DNA of 64,000 nucleotides from CAZYSK01 sp964649415 (GTDB lineage: Bacteria; Chloroflexota; Anaerolineae; B4-G1), in NCBI GenBank assembly GCA_964649415.1, contig CAZYSK010000005.1, forward strand, positions 1 to 64,000, in the 5' to 3' direction. Shown here piece after piece: positions 48,437-57,504 of the stretch. Under the pieces are notes generated by a model. It searched no databases. It was not told the DNA's origin and saw only the letters and a program-made list of their open reading frames with translations. Each line of letters begins with the position of its first letter. Within the stretch, counting starts at the first letter, position 1. Position numbers and translations under genes: made by a program.

Positions 48437-50383
48437 ATGAAACCCCGCGACATCCTGCGCAACACGATAAACACTGGCGCTAATCTCCTGCGCTCGCTGC
48501 GCCGGAAGGGCCTCGACTACGTGGTGCTGCCCTTGCGGGGATCCTACCCCGAACGCACGCCCCGGCGCGACCCGCTGCCCTTCCCCTTCAACCGCCTGTC
48601 ACTGCTGCCCCGCGAAGTCAGCCTGGAGGACATGCGCTCGGCATTGGAGGTGATCGCTGGCGACAGCCGCGTGCAGGGCGTCGTCTTGCGCTTCCACACG
48701 CTTCCGGCCAGACTGCCCAAGCTCTACAGCCTGCGCCGCATGCTGCTCAGGCTGCGGGCACGAGGGAAACGGCTGATCGCGTGGCTGCCCACCGCAAGCA
48801 CCGGCGAGTATTACCTGGCCTCAGCCTGCGACGAGATCGTTCTCCCGCCGTGCGGCAGCCTGGCCGCGCTGGGACTGCGCGCCGAGACCATTTTCCTCAA
48901 AGACACACTGGCTCTGGCAGGAGTGACGGCGGACTTCGAGTCTATCGCCGAGTACAAGGTCGCGCCCGATATGTTCCGTCGTTCGACGATGACCGGGGCG
49001 CACCGAGAGATGCTCAACGCCATTCTCGATTCCCACTTCGACGAGATCATCCATGCCATCGCTGAGGGTCGCGGGCTCGACGTGGCACGGGTGCGCGCGC
49101 TGATCGACGACATGCCGCTCACACCTGACGAGGCGGTCCGGGCGGGCCTGGCCGATGGCGTGCTGTATGAGGACGAGTTGGGAGACATTGTGGATGCGGC
49201 CAAGATGGCCGCGGTCCGAGCGGACGTTGCGGATGCGGTCAAGATGACCGCGGTCCGGGCGGACGCTGTGGATGCGGCCAAGATGGCCGCGGTCCGAGCG
49301 AACCGAGCGGACGCTGCGGATGCGGCCAGGGATGGAGCGGACGCAGACGTCCGGGCGGTCCAGGTTCAGGGGGGCGATGTCCGGGCAGCCAGCGGTCGTG
49401 AGCCCAGCGGAGCCGCGCTGCTCACCTGGCAACAGGCCAACCGCTGGCTCCGCAAGCCGGTCAAGTGGACGACGCGCCAGCGCATCGGGGTCGTGTCGCT
49501 GGAAGGGATGATCGTCCCAGGGCAAAGCCACCGGATACCCGCTCCCGTGCCGTTCCCGGTCGTCGAGGCCCAGGCCGGTGCGGACACGATCATCCAGGCA
49601 CTGCGGCGCGCCGAGGCCGACAGCCACATCGCGGCCATCGTCTTCCACGTCGAGACGCCGGGCGGCTCCGCCATGGCGTCCGATTTGATCTGGCGCGAGG
49701 TCCGCCGGCTGCGGGAGCGCAAGCCGGTGGTGGTGCTGATGGGAGCACAGGCCACGTCGGGCGGCTACTACGTCTCGGCGCCGGCGAACCGCATCGTGGC
49801 CCGCCCGACCACGCTGACCGGGTCTATCGGCATCTGGGGCGGCAAGCTGGTCCTGGCGGACCTATATCAGAAGGTGGGCGTCAGGCGTGAACCAGTCCAG
49901 CGGGGCGCGTTGGCCGGTCTCTACTCGGAGATGGCCCCTTTCAGTGATAAGGAACGCGCCCGGGTACGGCGCGACATGGGCGAGGGCTACGCTCGCTTCA
50001 AGGCGCGCGTGGCTGAAGGTCGCGGCATGACGGAGGAACAGGTAGAGGAGATCGCTCGCGGGCGGGTGTGGACCGGCACTCAGGCACGTGAGATCGGGCT
50101 GGTGGACGAACTGGGCGACTTCGAGACAGCGTTGGCCGTGGCCAAGGAACTAGCCGGTCTCAAGGCCGAACGAGAGTACACGGTGGTGCAAGTCCGTCCG
50201 CCCCGGCACGCGATGCCACCTTCCCCGTTCCCCATGCAGAGAGGGACACCAGGCCAGCACGATCCTGGCGGTCCATCGCTGTTGCCAGCAATCGGGCTGA
50301 GCGCACTGCGGGAGGCTCTGTATGGCCTGGCCCGGGAGCGGGTGTGGGCGCTGGCCCCATGGTTGGTGCAGGTAAGGGGATAG
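48437..50383 (+). CDS. sppA: Signal peptide peptidase SppA, 67K type
   Basis: A 648-residue S49 serine protease with two tandem domains. The N-terminal domain holds the likely catalytic Lys in AEYKVAPDMF (like E. coli Lys209). The C-terminal domain holds the nucleophile in GAQATSGGYYVSA and the LTGSIGIWGG segment. It degrades leftover signal peptides in the membrane. No strong N-terminal membrane anchor is visible, which is unusual, though TGANLLRSLRRKG may be amphipathic. Between the domains there is an Ala/Asp-rich insertion of 13-residue repeats (about residues 253-300). The gene lies 52 bp after tsaD and 24 bp before the AI-2E permease gene. Confidence 0.9.
   Translation: MKPRDILRNTINTGANLLRSLRRKGLDYVVLPLRGSYPERTPRRDPLPFPFNRLSLLPREVSLEDMRSALEVIAGDSRVQGVVLRFHTLPARLPKLYSLRRMLLRLRARGKRLIAWLPTASTGEYYLASACDEIVLPPCGSLAALGLRAETIFLKDTLALAGVTADFESIAEYKVAPDMFRRSTMTGAHREMLNAILDSHFDEIIHAIAEGRGLDVARVRALIDDMPLTPDEAVRAGLADGVLYEDELGDIVDAAKMAAVRADVADAVKMTAVRADAVDAAKMAAVRANRADAADAARDGADADVRAVQVQGGDVRAASGREPSGAALLTWQQANRWLRKPVKWTTRQRIGVVSLEGMIVPGQSHRIPAPVPFPVVEAQAGADTIIQALRRAEADSHIAAIVFHVETPGGSAMASDLIWREVRRLRERKPVVVLMGAQATSGGYYVSAPANRIVARPTTLTGSIGIWGGKLVLADLYQKVGVRREPVQRGALAGLYSEMAPFSDKERARVRRDMGEGYARFKARVAEGRGMTEEQVEEIARGRVWTGTQAREIGLVDELGDFETALAVAKELAGLKAEREYTVVQVRPPRHAMPPSPFPMQRGTPGQHDPGGPSLLPAIGLSALREALYGLARERVWALAPWLVQVRG
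49193..49330 (+). repeat. 39-bp tandem repeats within sppA
   Basis: GATGCGGCCAAGATGGCCGC and its variants recur at 49193, 49232 and 49271 (period 39 bp), with a fourth, shorter start at 49319 after a 9-bp insertion. The 13-residue unit is DAAKMAAVRADVA. It expands the linker between the two S49 domains. Confidence 0.85.
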
Positions 50384-50407
50384 GACACCGATGAGAAGGA
50401 AGGATAG

Positions 50408-51673
50408 ATGAGCGAACCCGTCCGTCGTTGGAGCACGTCCACCAAGCGCATCGTCGTCGTGGTCATGTTGGTACTGGTGGCGCTGGTGCTTTATCGCTTT
50501 CGCAGCGTGATCCCCCCACTGGTGATCGCGTTCCTGGTGGCCTTCATCCTGGATCCTATCGTCGATTTCCTGACAGACCACCTCCACGTTTCACGCGGGC
50601 TGGCCACAGCCCTCGTCTTCCTGGTTCTGATGCTGGGGTTGCTGGGATTACTGGCCACGCCGGTGGCCATCGTGCCCAGCATCCAGCGGGCCGTGCGTTC
50701 CGCGCAGGTTGACTTCATCCGCATCATCTCCGACGTCGGTGCCTTCTTCGAAGAGCCGGTGGAGATCCGCGGCTACTCGTTTGACCTGAGCGACGCATAC
50801 TCCGAACTGAGTTCGATGTTGAGATCCTTCGTGGCATCGGTAGCCCAGGGAACGCTGGACGTCGCGCTCGGCATGGCGTCGGGGGCTGCGCAGTTGATCT
50901 TCGTCCTAGTGACCACCTTCTACCTGGTTCGGGATGGCGACCGCATCGTCGAGCACCTGGACAACCTGGCTCCACCGGGCTATCGCGACGACTTCGTGCG
51001 CCTGCGTCTGCAGATCACAGACACGTGGAACGCGTTCCTGCGGGGCCAGTTGCTGCTGGGCGGAGCCATGGTGATCATCACCACCGTGGTCTGCATGGCC
51101 GTCGGGCTGCCCTACGCGGTGGCGCTGGGCCTTACGGCCGGTCTGATGGAATTTGTGCCTAACCTCGGGCCGATCCTCGCGCTGATCCCGGCCATCCTGG
51201 TGGCCCTTTTCAAGGGGTCCAGCTATCTGCCACTGACCAATTTCTGGTTCGCGGTGGTCGTCGTCGGATTGTACGTCCTGATCCAACAGGTCGAGGGCAA
51301 CCTGCTCGTGCCCCGAATCCTGGGCCGCAGCCTCAACCTGCATCCACTGATGGTGCTGATCGGCATCATCATCGGCGGCAGCCTGGCCGGTATCCTGGGC
51401 ATGCTGCTCGCTGCACCCACGCTGGCGACACTACGCGTCCTGGGCCGCTACGTGTTCTATCGTCTCTACGACCGTGATCCGTTCGCCGAGCCGGAGGAGG
51501 AGCCACCACCCAGACCCAGGATCCTCAAACGTGCGGGGGAGGCGGCCCTGGGCCGTCTGCAGGAGAAGCTGGAACAACAAAGGCAGCCACCGGATGCTGA
51601 AAGGCCGGAAGATCACGACGAAGAGAACCTGGATTCTACCGAGGCGGACAAAGCGACCAAACTGGCCGGGTAA
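50408..51673 (+). CDS. AI-2E family (PF01594) permease
   Basis: A 421-residue membrane protein with the typical eight-segment layout: two N-terminal hairpins (IVVVVMLVLVALVLYRF, VIPPLVIAFLVAFILDPIVDFL), a soluble middle part, then GLPYAVALGLTAGLMEFVPNLGPILALIPAILVAL and the C-terminal block EGNLLVPRILGRSLNLHPLMVLIGIIIGG. The family includes transporters of AI-2 and Na/H antiporters; the substrate cannot be told here. The C-terminal tail is Pro/Glu-rich and cytosolic. Co-directional with sppA, with a hairpin 10 bp after its stop. Confidence 0.92.
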   Translation: MSEPVRRWSTSTKRIVVVVMLVLVALVLYRFRSVIPPLVIAFLVAFILDPIVDFLTDHLHVSRGLATALVFLVLMLGLLGLLATPVAIVPSIQRAVRSAQVDFIRIISDVGAFFEEPVEIRGYSFDLSDAYSELSSMLRSFVASVAQGTLDVALGMASGAAQLIFVLVTTFYLVRDGDRIVEHLDNLAPPGYRDDFVRLRLQITDTWNAFLRGQLLLGGAMVIITTVVCMAVGLPYAVALGLTAGLMEFVPNLGPILALIPAILVALFKGSSYLPLTNFWFAVVVVGLYVLIQQVEGNLLVPRILGRSLNLHPLMVLIGIIIGGSLAGILGMLLAAPTLATLRVLGRYVFYRLYDRDPFAEPEEEPPPRPRILKRAGEAALGRLQEKLEQQRQPPDAERPEDHDEENLDSTEADKATKLAG

Positions 51674-51683
51674 GCCCACCCCT

Positions 51684-51704
51684 GGGGCGCGGAAACCGCG
51701 CCCC
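51684..51704. terminator. GC hairpin after the permease gene
   Basis: GGGGCGCGG (51684-51692), loop AAA, CCGCGCCCC (51696-51704): a perfect 9-bp stem 10 bp past the stop codon, followed by CTAC. A U-tract is lacking, so it may be a REP-like element with a terminator-like position rather than a true intrinsic terminator. Confidence 0.5.
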
Positions 51705-51766
51705 TACACGATCCGCAGGTACTGGTTGAAGCATACGGTTGAGACAGAGGAAGTTACTATTCAGTC

Positions 51767-51864
51767 AGACCTGACAGGTTTTCAAGAAAGCCTCTCAGAT
51801 GAACAAGCTTAGCGTTTTGAGAGACATCTACGCCAAGAACCAGTATCTAAAACCTGTCAGGTCT
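51767..51864. repeat. 16-bp inverted repeat AGACCTGACAGGTTTT
   Basis: AGACCTGACAGGTTTT at 51767-51782 and its exact reverse complement at 51849-51864 enclose 66 nt. The element lies between the permease and nitrilase-like genes. The enclosed 22-codon open frame has no support. Confidence 0.85.
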
Positions 51865-51945
51865 TGAATTGCGCCAAAGGCTGAGTAGTGCCCAGAGGAA
51901 TAAGAACAGAGATCGCCATCATCTACATACGGAGGACTATCTATC

Positions 51946-52758
51946 ATGCGCGAGATTTCAGTTGCCACGGTACAGATGAAACCCGAACTGGGCCAGATGG
52001 AAGACAACCTGGTCAAGATGAGCGAATTCATGTCCCGCGTCGCGAGCGAACAGCCGGTAGACCTGATCATCTTCCCGGAATTGGTCACGACGGGCTATGA
52101 AGCCGGGCCACATTTCCCAGACATGGCCCAGCGCATCCCAGGCCCCACGGTCAACCTGATCGCCCAGCGAGCGAGCGAGTTCGGTGTGCACGTCGCCTTT
52201 GGGATGGTCAGCAAGCAAAAGGTCGAGAGCATTCTCTACAACACCGCGGTATTGATCGGGCCCGACGGCGATCTCATCGGTCAGTACCACAAGGTCCACC
52301 TGCGGGGAGAGGAACGCATCGCTTTCCGGCCCGGGCCTCGGATCAGCACCTTCGAAACGGCGTTCGGCACGGTCGGGCTGATGATCGGGTGGGACCTGGC
52401 CTTCCCAGAGGTAGCGCGCAGCCTGGTGCTCGAAGGGGCAGAGTTGCTGATCGTGTGCGCCAATTGGGAGGAGCCGCACGTCGACGAATGGCGCGTGTAT
52501 CTGCTGGCCCGCGCCTTCGAGAACACGGTCTTCGTGGCTGCCGCCAACCGCGTGGGCGAGGAACCCTCGTACACCTTCTTCGGCCAGAGCGGCATCATCG
52601 GCCCCCGGGGCAAGATATACGCCAGGGCGGAGGAACCCAGCGAGGGCTACGCCGTGGCGCGCATTGACCTGGACGAGGTCCGCCAGTACCGGGAGGAGAC
52701 CCAGGTGTTGCAGTGCCGGCAACCGACGAACTACCGGTCTATCGTGAAGAAATACTGA
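51946..52758 (+). CDS. Nitrilase-superfamily protein lacking the catalytic cysteine
   Basis: A 270-residue carbon-nitrogen hydrolase fold of normal length. Glu45 (IIFPELVTTGY) and Lys116 (QYHKVHLRGEER) of the Glu-Lys-Cys triad are present. The cysteine that should lie in the MICWDLAFPE-type motif is Gly148 (LMIGWDLAFPEVAR; codon GGG). The rest of the fold (VCANWEEPHVDEWRVYLLARAFEN, FFGQSGIIGPRG) is well preserved, so the protein is likely folded but inactive as an amidase, or uses another chemistry. GGAGG lies about 12 nt before the ATG. A sequencing error seems unlikely, as TGC or TGT to GGG needs two changes. Confidence 0.85.
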   Translation: MREISVATVQMKPELGQMEDNLVKMSEFMSRVASEQPVDLIIFPELVTTGYEAGPHFPDMAQRIPGPTVNLIAQRASEFGVHVAFGMVSKQKVESILYNTAVLIGPDGDLIGQYHKVHLRGEERIAFRPGPRISTFETAFGTVGLMIGWDLAFPEVARSLVLEGAELLIVCANWEEPHVDEWRVYLLARAFENTVFVAAANRVGEEPSYTFFGQSGIIGPRGKIYARAEEPSEGYAVARIDLDEVRQYREETQVLQCRQPTNYRSIVKKY

Positions 52759-52833
52759 GCAGCGAGACCTGGAGACAACTGGCGGGCTCCGGCGGGGATA
52801 TGCCGGGCAGCCTGCGGGCAATAACCTGGAGCT

Positions 52834-55155
52834 TCACTGGACCAAGGGCAGCCGGACGGTGAACGTGGAGCCCCTGTCCGGCTGACTCTGCACCAGAATC
52901 TTTCCGCCGTGCAACTCCACGATTTCCTTAGCGATGGCGAGCCCCAGGCCGGTGCCCGATATCTGCATCTGTCGCGGCTTCTCTCCCCGGAAGAAGCGCT
53001 CGAAGATGTGCGGAAGATCCTCCTCGGGAATACCCATCCCCGTGTCCGTCACTGTCACAACAGCCCAGCCCCGCCCCTCCGCCTCTTCCATGCCGACGGA
53101 GACCTCCACCTCGCCCCCTTCCGGCGTGTAGTGAATGGAGTTTTCCACCAGGTTGTTCAGCACCTGGGTCATTCGACCCGGATCCACCCACGCCGTGGGG
53201 TCCGGATCGCACGGGCAGCACTCGAGGGTCAGTCCACAGCTCTCTGCCAGCACCCGGTGGTCGGCGACGACCGCTCGAGCTAACCCGTTGAGACAGGTCG
53301 CGCAGGGCTCCATCTCCAGCCGGCCGGCGTCAATGCGGGAAACCTCCAGGATACCGTCCACCAGACCGGCCTGATGGTCCACCTCCTTCTTCAGCGGGGC
53401 CAGATAGTCGCCCCACGCCTCTGGATGTTGCCCCATCAGGTACGTGTACAGCTTGATCGTCGTGACAGGCGTGCGCAATTCGTGGGAGATGTTAGTGACG
53501 AAGCGCGTTTTCATGCGATCCAGCGCCTTGAGCTCGCTGACGTCGTGGATGGCCACGACCGCCGCTGACTCCTCCGCTGGCAGGTCCGAGAGCGGCGACG
53601 CCCTCAGTTCCAGGTCCAGTCCTGTCAACTCCAGCAGTGCCTCCGGCCGATCACATGCCTGGCAAGCCAGGTCCTGTATCGTTTCGCGCAACCGGGCGGC
53701 GTCCTCGGGAGAAAGCGTGTGGGTAAGCCAGGCGTTGGCCACGGGGTTGGCTTCACGGATGTCTCCTGCCGCGCCGGTGACAACGATGCCATCGGCCGTG
53801 CTGCGCAGGGTCGCATCCAGGCGCGCGTATTGGGCCTGAAACTGGGCGGTGCGCTCCTGCACCCGTTGCTCGAGCCGCTCGGCATGCCCGTGCAGTTCCT
53901 GGTACAAGCGAGCGTTCTCGATAGCAATAGCGGCGTGGTTGGCAAAAACCTTCAGATGCCGGGCGTCCTCGGAGTCAAACTGACCCGGTACCTTGCCGTC
54001 CACGTTGACGAAGCCCACCGTCGCGCCGCCCACCTGGATGGGTGCACCAACGTACGAGCGCAGCCAGCCCTGACTCTCCGTGGGGACCCAACCTGGATCG
54101 GCCGTCGTATCCGACACGACGACCGCATCCCCCGTCTGCATCATCCCGACTAGCTTAGGGTACCTGTCAATGGCTACAGATAGGGCGCGGATATGCTCCT
54201 CCCAGTCAGGGTCGTCGTAGCCCCGCCATCGGGCGATCCGGGCCAAGTCGCCTTCGACCAACATGATATTGAACGTGTCCCCGGCGACAACCCGTTCCAC
54301 CTGCTCAAGGATATGGTCCAACACGTGGTCGAGGTCCAACGTGCTGTTCACAACGGCGGCCGCCTGCTCCATCGCCTCAAGCCGCTCGGCGTAGCGCCGC
54401 AGAGCCTCGTCCGCCTGCTTACGCTCGGTGACGTCGCGCTTGATGCCCAGCGCCAACTCCTCTCCGTTCACCCGCAATGGCGTCACCGTCATCTCTACCC
54501 AGATATTGGAGCCATCCTTCTTGCGCAGACAGGCCTCGGAGATGCGTCCCCCTTCACGACAGGCATACGGAACCATCGCCAGCGCTTCTTCAGCATGTTC
54601 TGGCGACACCAGCAAGCGCAGGTCGGCTCCCAAGATTTCGTCCCGCGTGTAGCCAAACATGCGACAACCGGCTGGATTCACATCCACGTATCGACCGCGC
54701 GTGTCAATGACGAACATCCCATCCATGGCCGACTCATAAATCGCGCGCAGGTGGGCCTCACTCTCCTTCAGCTTCTGCTCCGCCTCGTGCTTGAAGAGCG
54801 CCATCTCGATCGTGGCCCGCAATCCCCTGTCTTCGAATGGTTTGAGGATGTAGCCAAAGGGCTCCGTGATTTTCGCTCGCTCCAATGTGGCGTCATCGGA
54901 GTAGGCCGTCACATACACTACCGGGATATCAAGGCGCGCGCGAATCTCGTGAGCGGCTGCCACTCCATCCATATCTCCACGCAGGTTGATGTCCATCAGC
55001 ACCAGGTCTGGACGCAGCTCTGCTGCCTTGCTGACGCCATCCTCGCCCGACGCGGTCAAGGCACAAACGAAGTACCCTAACCGTCGCAACCTGTTCTGCA
55101 TGTCCAGCGCCACGATGCCTTCGTCTTCAACAACCAAGATTCGTCTTTCCGCCAT
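52834..55155 (-). CDS. Histidine kinase with N-terminal receiver, PAS and GAF domains
   Basis: A 773-residue soluble kinase. Order: receiver (5-120; VVEDEG, phospho-Asp in LVLMDINLRGDMDG, ILKPF), PAS (about 135-255, IYESAMDGMFVIDTRGRYVDVNPAG), GAF (about 275-430, DTFNIMLVEGDL, IAIENARLYQEL), a second PAS-like part, HisKA (His in ISHELRTPVTTIKLYTY) and HATPase_c (NNLVENSIHYTP, DTGMGIP, GTGLGLAIAK). The receiver at the N-terminus suggests that it is driven by another kinase, and the HisKA_2 kinases just upstream are the obvious candidates. GGAGGAG lies 5 nt before the ATG at 55155. Confidence 0.92.
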   Translation of the reverse strand: MAERRILVVEDEGIVALDMQNRLRRLGYFVCALTASGEDGVSKAAELRPDLVLMDINLRGDMDGVAAAHEIRARLDIPVVYVTAYSDDATLERAKITEPFGYILKPFEDRGLRATIEMALFKHEAEQKLKESEAHLRAIYESAMDGMFVIDTRGRYVDVNPAGCRMFGYTRDEILGADLRLLVSPEHAEEALAMVPYACREGGRISEACLRKKDGSNIWVEMTVTPLRVNGEELALGIKRDVTERKQADEALRRYAERLEAMEQAAAVVNSTLDLDHVLDHILEQVERVVAGDTFNIMLVEGDLARIARWRGYDDPDWEEHIRALSVAIDRYPKLVGMMQTGDAVVVSDTTADPGWVPTESQGWLRSYVGAPIQVGGATVGFVNVDGKVPGQFDSEDARHLKVFANHAAIAIENARLYQELHGHAERLEQRVQERTAQFQAQYARLDATLRSTADGIVVTGAAGDIREANPVANAWLTHTLSPEDAARLRETIQDLACQACDRPEALLELTGLDLELRASPLSDLPAEESAAVVAIHDVSELKALDRMKTRFVTNISHELRTPVTTIKLYTYLMGQHPEAWGDYLAPLKKEVDHQAGLVDGILEVSRIDAGRLEMEPCATCLNGLARAVVADHRVLAESCGLTLECCPCDPDPTAWVDPGRMTQVLNNLVENSIHYTPEGGEVEVSVGMEEAEGRGWAVVTVTDTGMGIPEEDLPHIFERFFRGEKPRQMQISGTGLGLAIAKEIVELHGGKILVQSQPDRGSTFTVRLPLVQ

Positions 55156-55233
55156 ATCATCTCCTCCCACGCCGCTTGCCAGCGAGTTCCGCAAGGTCGT
55201 ACCCTAACAGGCGGGCGACTCGGACTGCGTCTA

Positions 55234-57480
55234 TCACACCTGCACACCCCGTGGCTCTGGAACGTTGAGGACGGTTTTGACCACCGTCCCCTGCCCTCTA
55301 TCCAGTTCAATTCGCCCCCCAAGTTGCTGAACCAACGTGTGCACCAGGTGCAGGCCCAAGGTCTCGGTATCCTCGAAACTTATGTCCGACGGCAAGCCCA
55401 CCCCGTTGTCGCCGACGAGCAACTGAAGCTGCTTTTCACCGCCGGCCTGAAAGCCAACACGAACTGCACCTCCCTCCCCCGATGGGAAGGCGTGCTTCAG
55501 GGAATTGGAAACCAGTTCGCCCACGATGAGACCGCAGGGAATCGCCACGTCTATGGGCAATGGTATGTCGTCGGCATCAACCTTCAAGTCGATGGGGCCC
55601 GGAGCGCTACCATACACACGGATCAGATAGCGCGCCAGGTTCTCAAGGTATCCAGCAAAGTCGATCCGGGCCAGATCCTGCGAGCGATACAGTTGCTCAT
55701 GGATAAGGGCCATCGAGTGAATGCGGTTCTGACTCTCTCGGAAGACCTCGCTGACTCGTCCATCCTGGACGCAGTCAGCCTGCAGGTTGAGCAGGCTGGC
55801 GATGACCTGCAGGTTGTTCTTGACCCGGTGATGGATCTCCTGCAGCAACACCTCCTTCTCGCCGAGCGACGCCCTGAGCTGCTCCTCCGCCCGCTCTCGC
55901 TCGGCGAGTTCCTGCTGCGCACGCTTGAATAACCGAGCGTTCTCGATGGCGATGGCGACCTGGCTAGCGATGGTCTGAGCCAGCGCTACTTCTTCGGTGC
56001 TGTAACGTCGCCGCCGGCCCACAGAATCCAGGCCAATGCTCCCAATCACACATCCCTTCACAATCACGGGCACAATGAGCATAGACTGAATATCCAGTCG
56101 GTGCATTGCCTCCCCTACAGCGCTCATCAATGGGTCATCCCACACATTCTCGATCACTAACGGCTTCTGTTCGGCGATGATGCGCTCAGCCGCCAGGTAT
56201 CCACGCACGGGGAACCGCTCCTCGGTTGCCCCGCTGGACGGGTATTCAGCCACCACTTGCCCATAGGTATGCGCCTCATCGAACAAGAGAACGCCGCTGT
56301 GATCCACCCCGAACAACGTCGCCATTTGTTCGACCGTCATCTGCAGGATACGGTTCAGATCCAACGAGGAGCCGATCACCTGCGAAACCTGATGGACCAA
56401 CTCCAGATCTCGGGTTTTCCTCTCTAAGTGAGCCGCGTACCTCTTGCGCTCAGTGATGTCGCGCAGGACAACCACCCGGCCCACAAGATGCCTGCGCCAG
56501 CCCGTCAGGGAGGAGGCACGCACGTCATAGACACGCCGCTCATCCCCTTGGCCCAGGGCGATCTCCTTGCCCCTGCCTGGGCCATCGGAGAGAGCAGCGA
56601 CGCCGTCCCGCCACCGCGGCCACACCTCCTCCGTGGCCCGTCCAATGGCCTCCGACATATCCGCGCCGATCACGCCTTGTGCAGCGGGGTTCAGATCCAC
56701 GATGCGGTCCTGGGCATCCAGCACCAGGACGCCATCTTCCATGCTTTCGATGACGCTGGCGCGCGCCACCGGCACAATACGCCGAAGCTCCAGGCGATAC
56801 GAGCTCCAGGCGACCGCCGGCAGCGTGACGCAGAGCGCCAACGGCGTCATCTCGAGCGGCAGAATCGGGTTCCAATGGAAAAGGACTTCCGCGGCGTTCG
56901 CCAGCCACGAAGCGAGGACGGTCACGAGCAACGCAGCGGCTTGCCAGCGATAGAGATGGCCCGAACGGATGAGCGCCTGGAAGAGCAGAATGATGCCAGC
57001 GATCACCAGTACGTGCGAGTATGCCGCGTAGGCCCACAACCACATGCCCCAGGACGACCGCTTGATCACAAGCAGGCCGTCCATCTCCAACCACTGGCTG
57101 CTCCAGATCAGGCCGTGGGCCTCGTTAGTGAAGACCAGCAACAGCGTGACGAGAGGCACAATACTGAGCAGGGCCAGTCTGCGACGCGTCAGCCAGTTCT
57201 GCCGCCCGGTGTACTGTATGACGTACACCAGCCAGCCCGTCGGAAGGATGCAGGTGCCCACGAACTGCACCTTATCCCAGAAGACCTGTGCCGGGAAGTC
57301 GGCGCTCGCCAGTTCCAGCACGTAGCCGAGCATCCATTGGGCGGAGGCCAACAGGAGCAGCACGCCCGTTCTGGACGCTGCCGCGTGGCGGCGTCGCCAG
57401 AAGACGTAGCAGGCCGACCCGATCAAGGCCGCTGCTGCCACGAGCAACGGGATTATGTAAGGTGTCCATTGCCAGACCAT
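55234..57480 (-). CDS. 7TM-PAS-GAF HisKA_2 histidine kinase
   Basis: A 748-residue membrane kinase. Residues 1-215 form the seven-helix HisKA_7TM sensor (YIIPLLVAAAALIGSACYVFW, FPAQVFWDKVQFVG, HGLIWS). Then come PAS (about 230-345), GAF (about 380-525), HisKA_2 (about 535-615, His in LLQEIHHRVKNNLQVIASLLNLQ) and HATPase (VGELVSNSLKHAFPSGEGG, GDNGVGLP, LGLHLVHTLVQQLGG). HisKA_2 kinases often signal to receivers outside the classical OmpR class. It is third in a file of minus-strand kinases and shares its sensor with the partial kinase at the window end. Confidence 0.92.
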   Translation of the reverse strand: MVWQWTPYIIPLLVAAAALIGSACYVFWRRRHAAASRTGVLLLLASAQWMLGYVLELASADFPAQVFWDKVQFVGTCILPTGWLVYVIQYTGRQNWLTRRRLALLSIVPLVTLLLVFTNEAHGLIWSSQWLEMDGLLVIKRSSWGMWLWAYAAYSHVLVIAGIILLFQALIRSGHLYRWQAAALLVTVLASWLANAAEVLFHWNPILPLEMTPLALCVTLPAVAWSSYRLELRRIVPVARASVIESMEDGVLVLDAQDRIVDLNPAAQGVIGADMSEAIGRATEEVWPRWRDGVAALSDGPGRGKEIALGQGDERRVYDVRASSLTGWRRHLVGRVVVLRDITERKRYAAHLERKTRDLELVHQVSQVIGSSLDLNRILQMTVEQMATLFGVDHSGVLLFDEAHTYGQVVAEYPSSGATEERFPVRGYLAAERIIAEQKPLVIENVWDDPLMSAVGEAMHRLDIQSMLIVPVIVKGCVIGSIGLDSVGRRRRYSTEEVALAQTIASQVAIAIENARLFKRAQQELAERERAEEQLRASLGEKEVLLQEIHHRVKNNLQVIASLLNLQADCVQDGRVSEVFRESQNRIHSMALIHEQLYRSQDLARIDFAGYLENLARYLIRVYGSAPGPIDLKVDADDIPLPIDVAIPCGLIVGELVSNSLKHAFPSGEGGAVRVGFQAGGEKQLQLLVGDNGVGLPSDISFEDTETLGLHLVHTLVQQLGGRIELDRGQGTVVKTVLNVPEPRGVQV

Positions 57481-57504
57481 AGGATTTCCTTCCTCACGCA
57501 GAGT

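Noticed and set aside
48437..50383. SppA without its catalytic lysine
   Set aside because: The segment YYLASACDEI lacks Lys, but AEYKVAPDMF a little further on supplies the Lys expected for the 67K type.
51799..51867. A 22-codon open frame inside the 51.8-kb inverted repeat
   Set aside because: No ribosome site and its end lies in the repeat arm.
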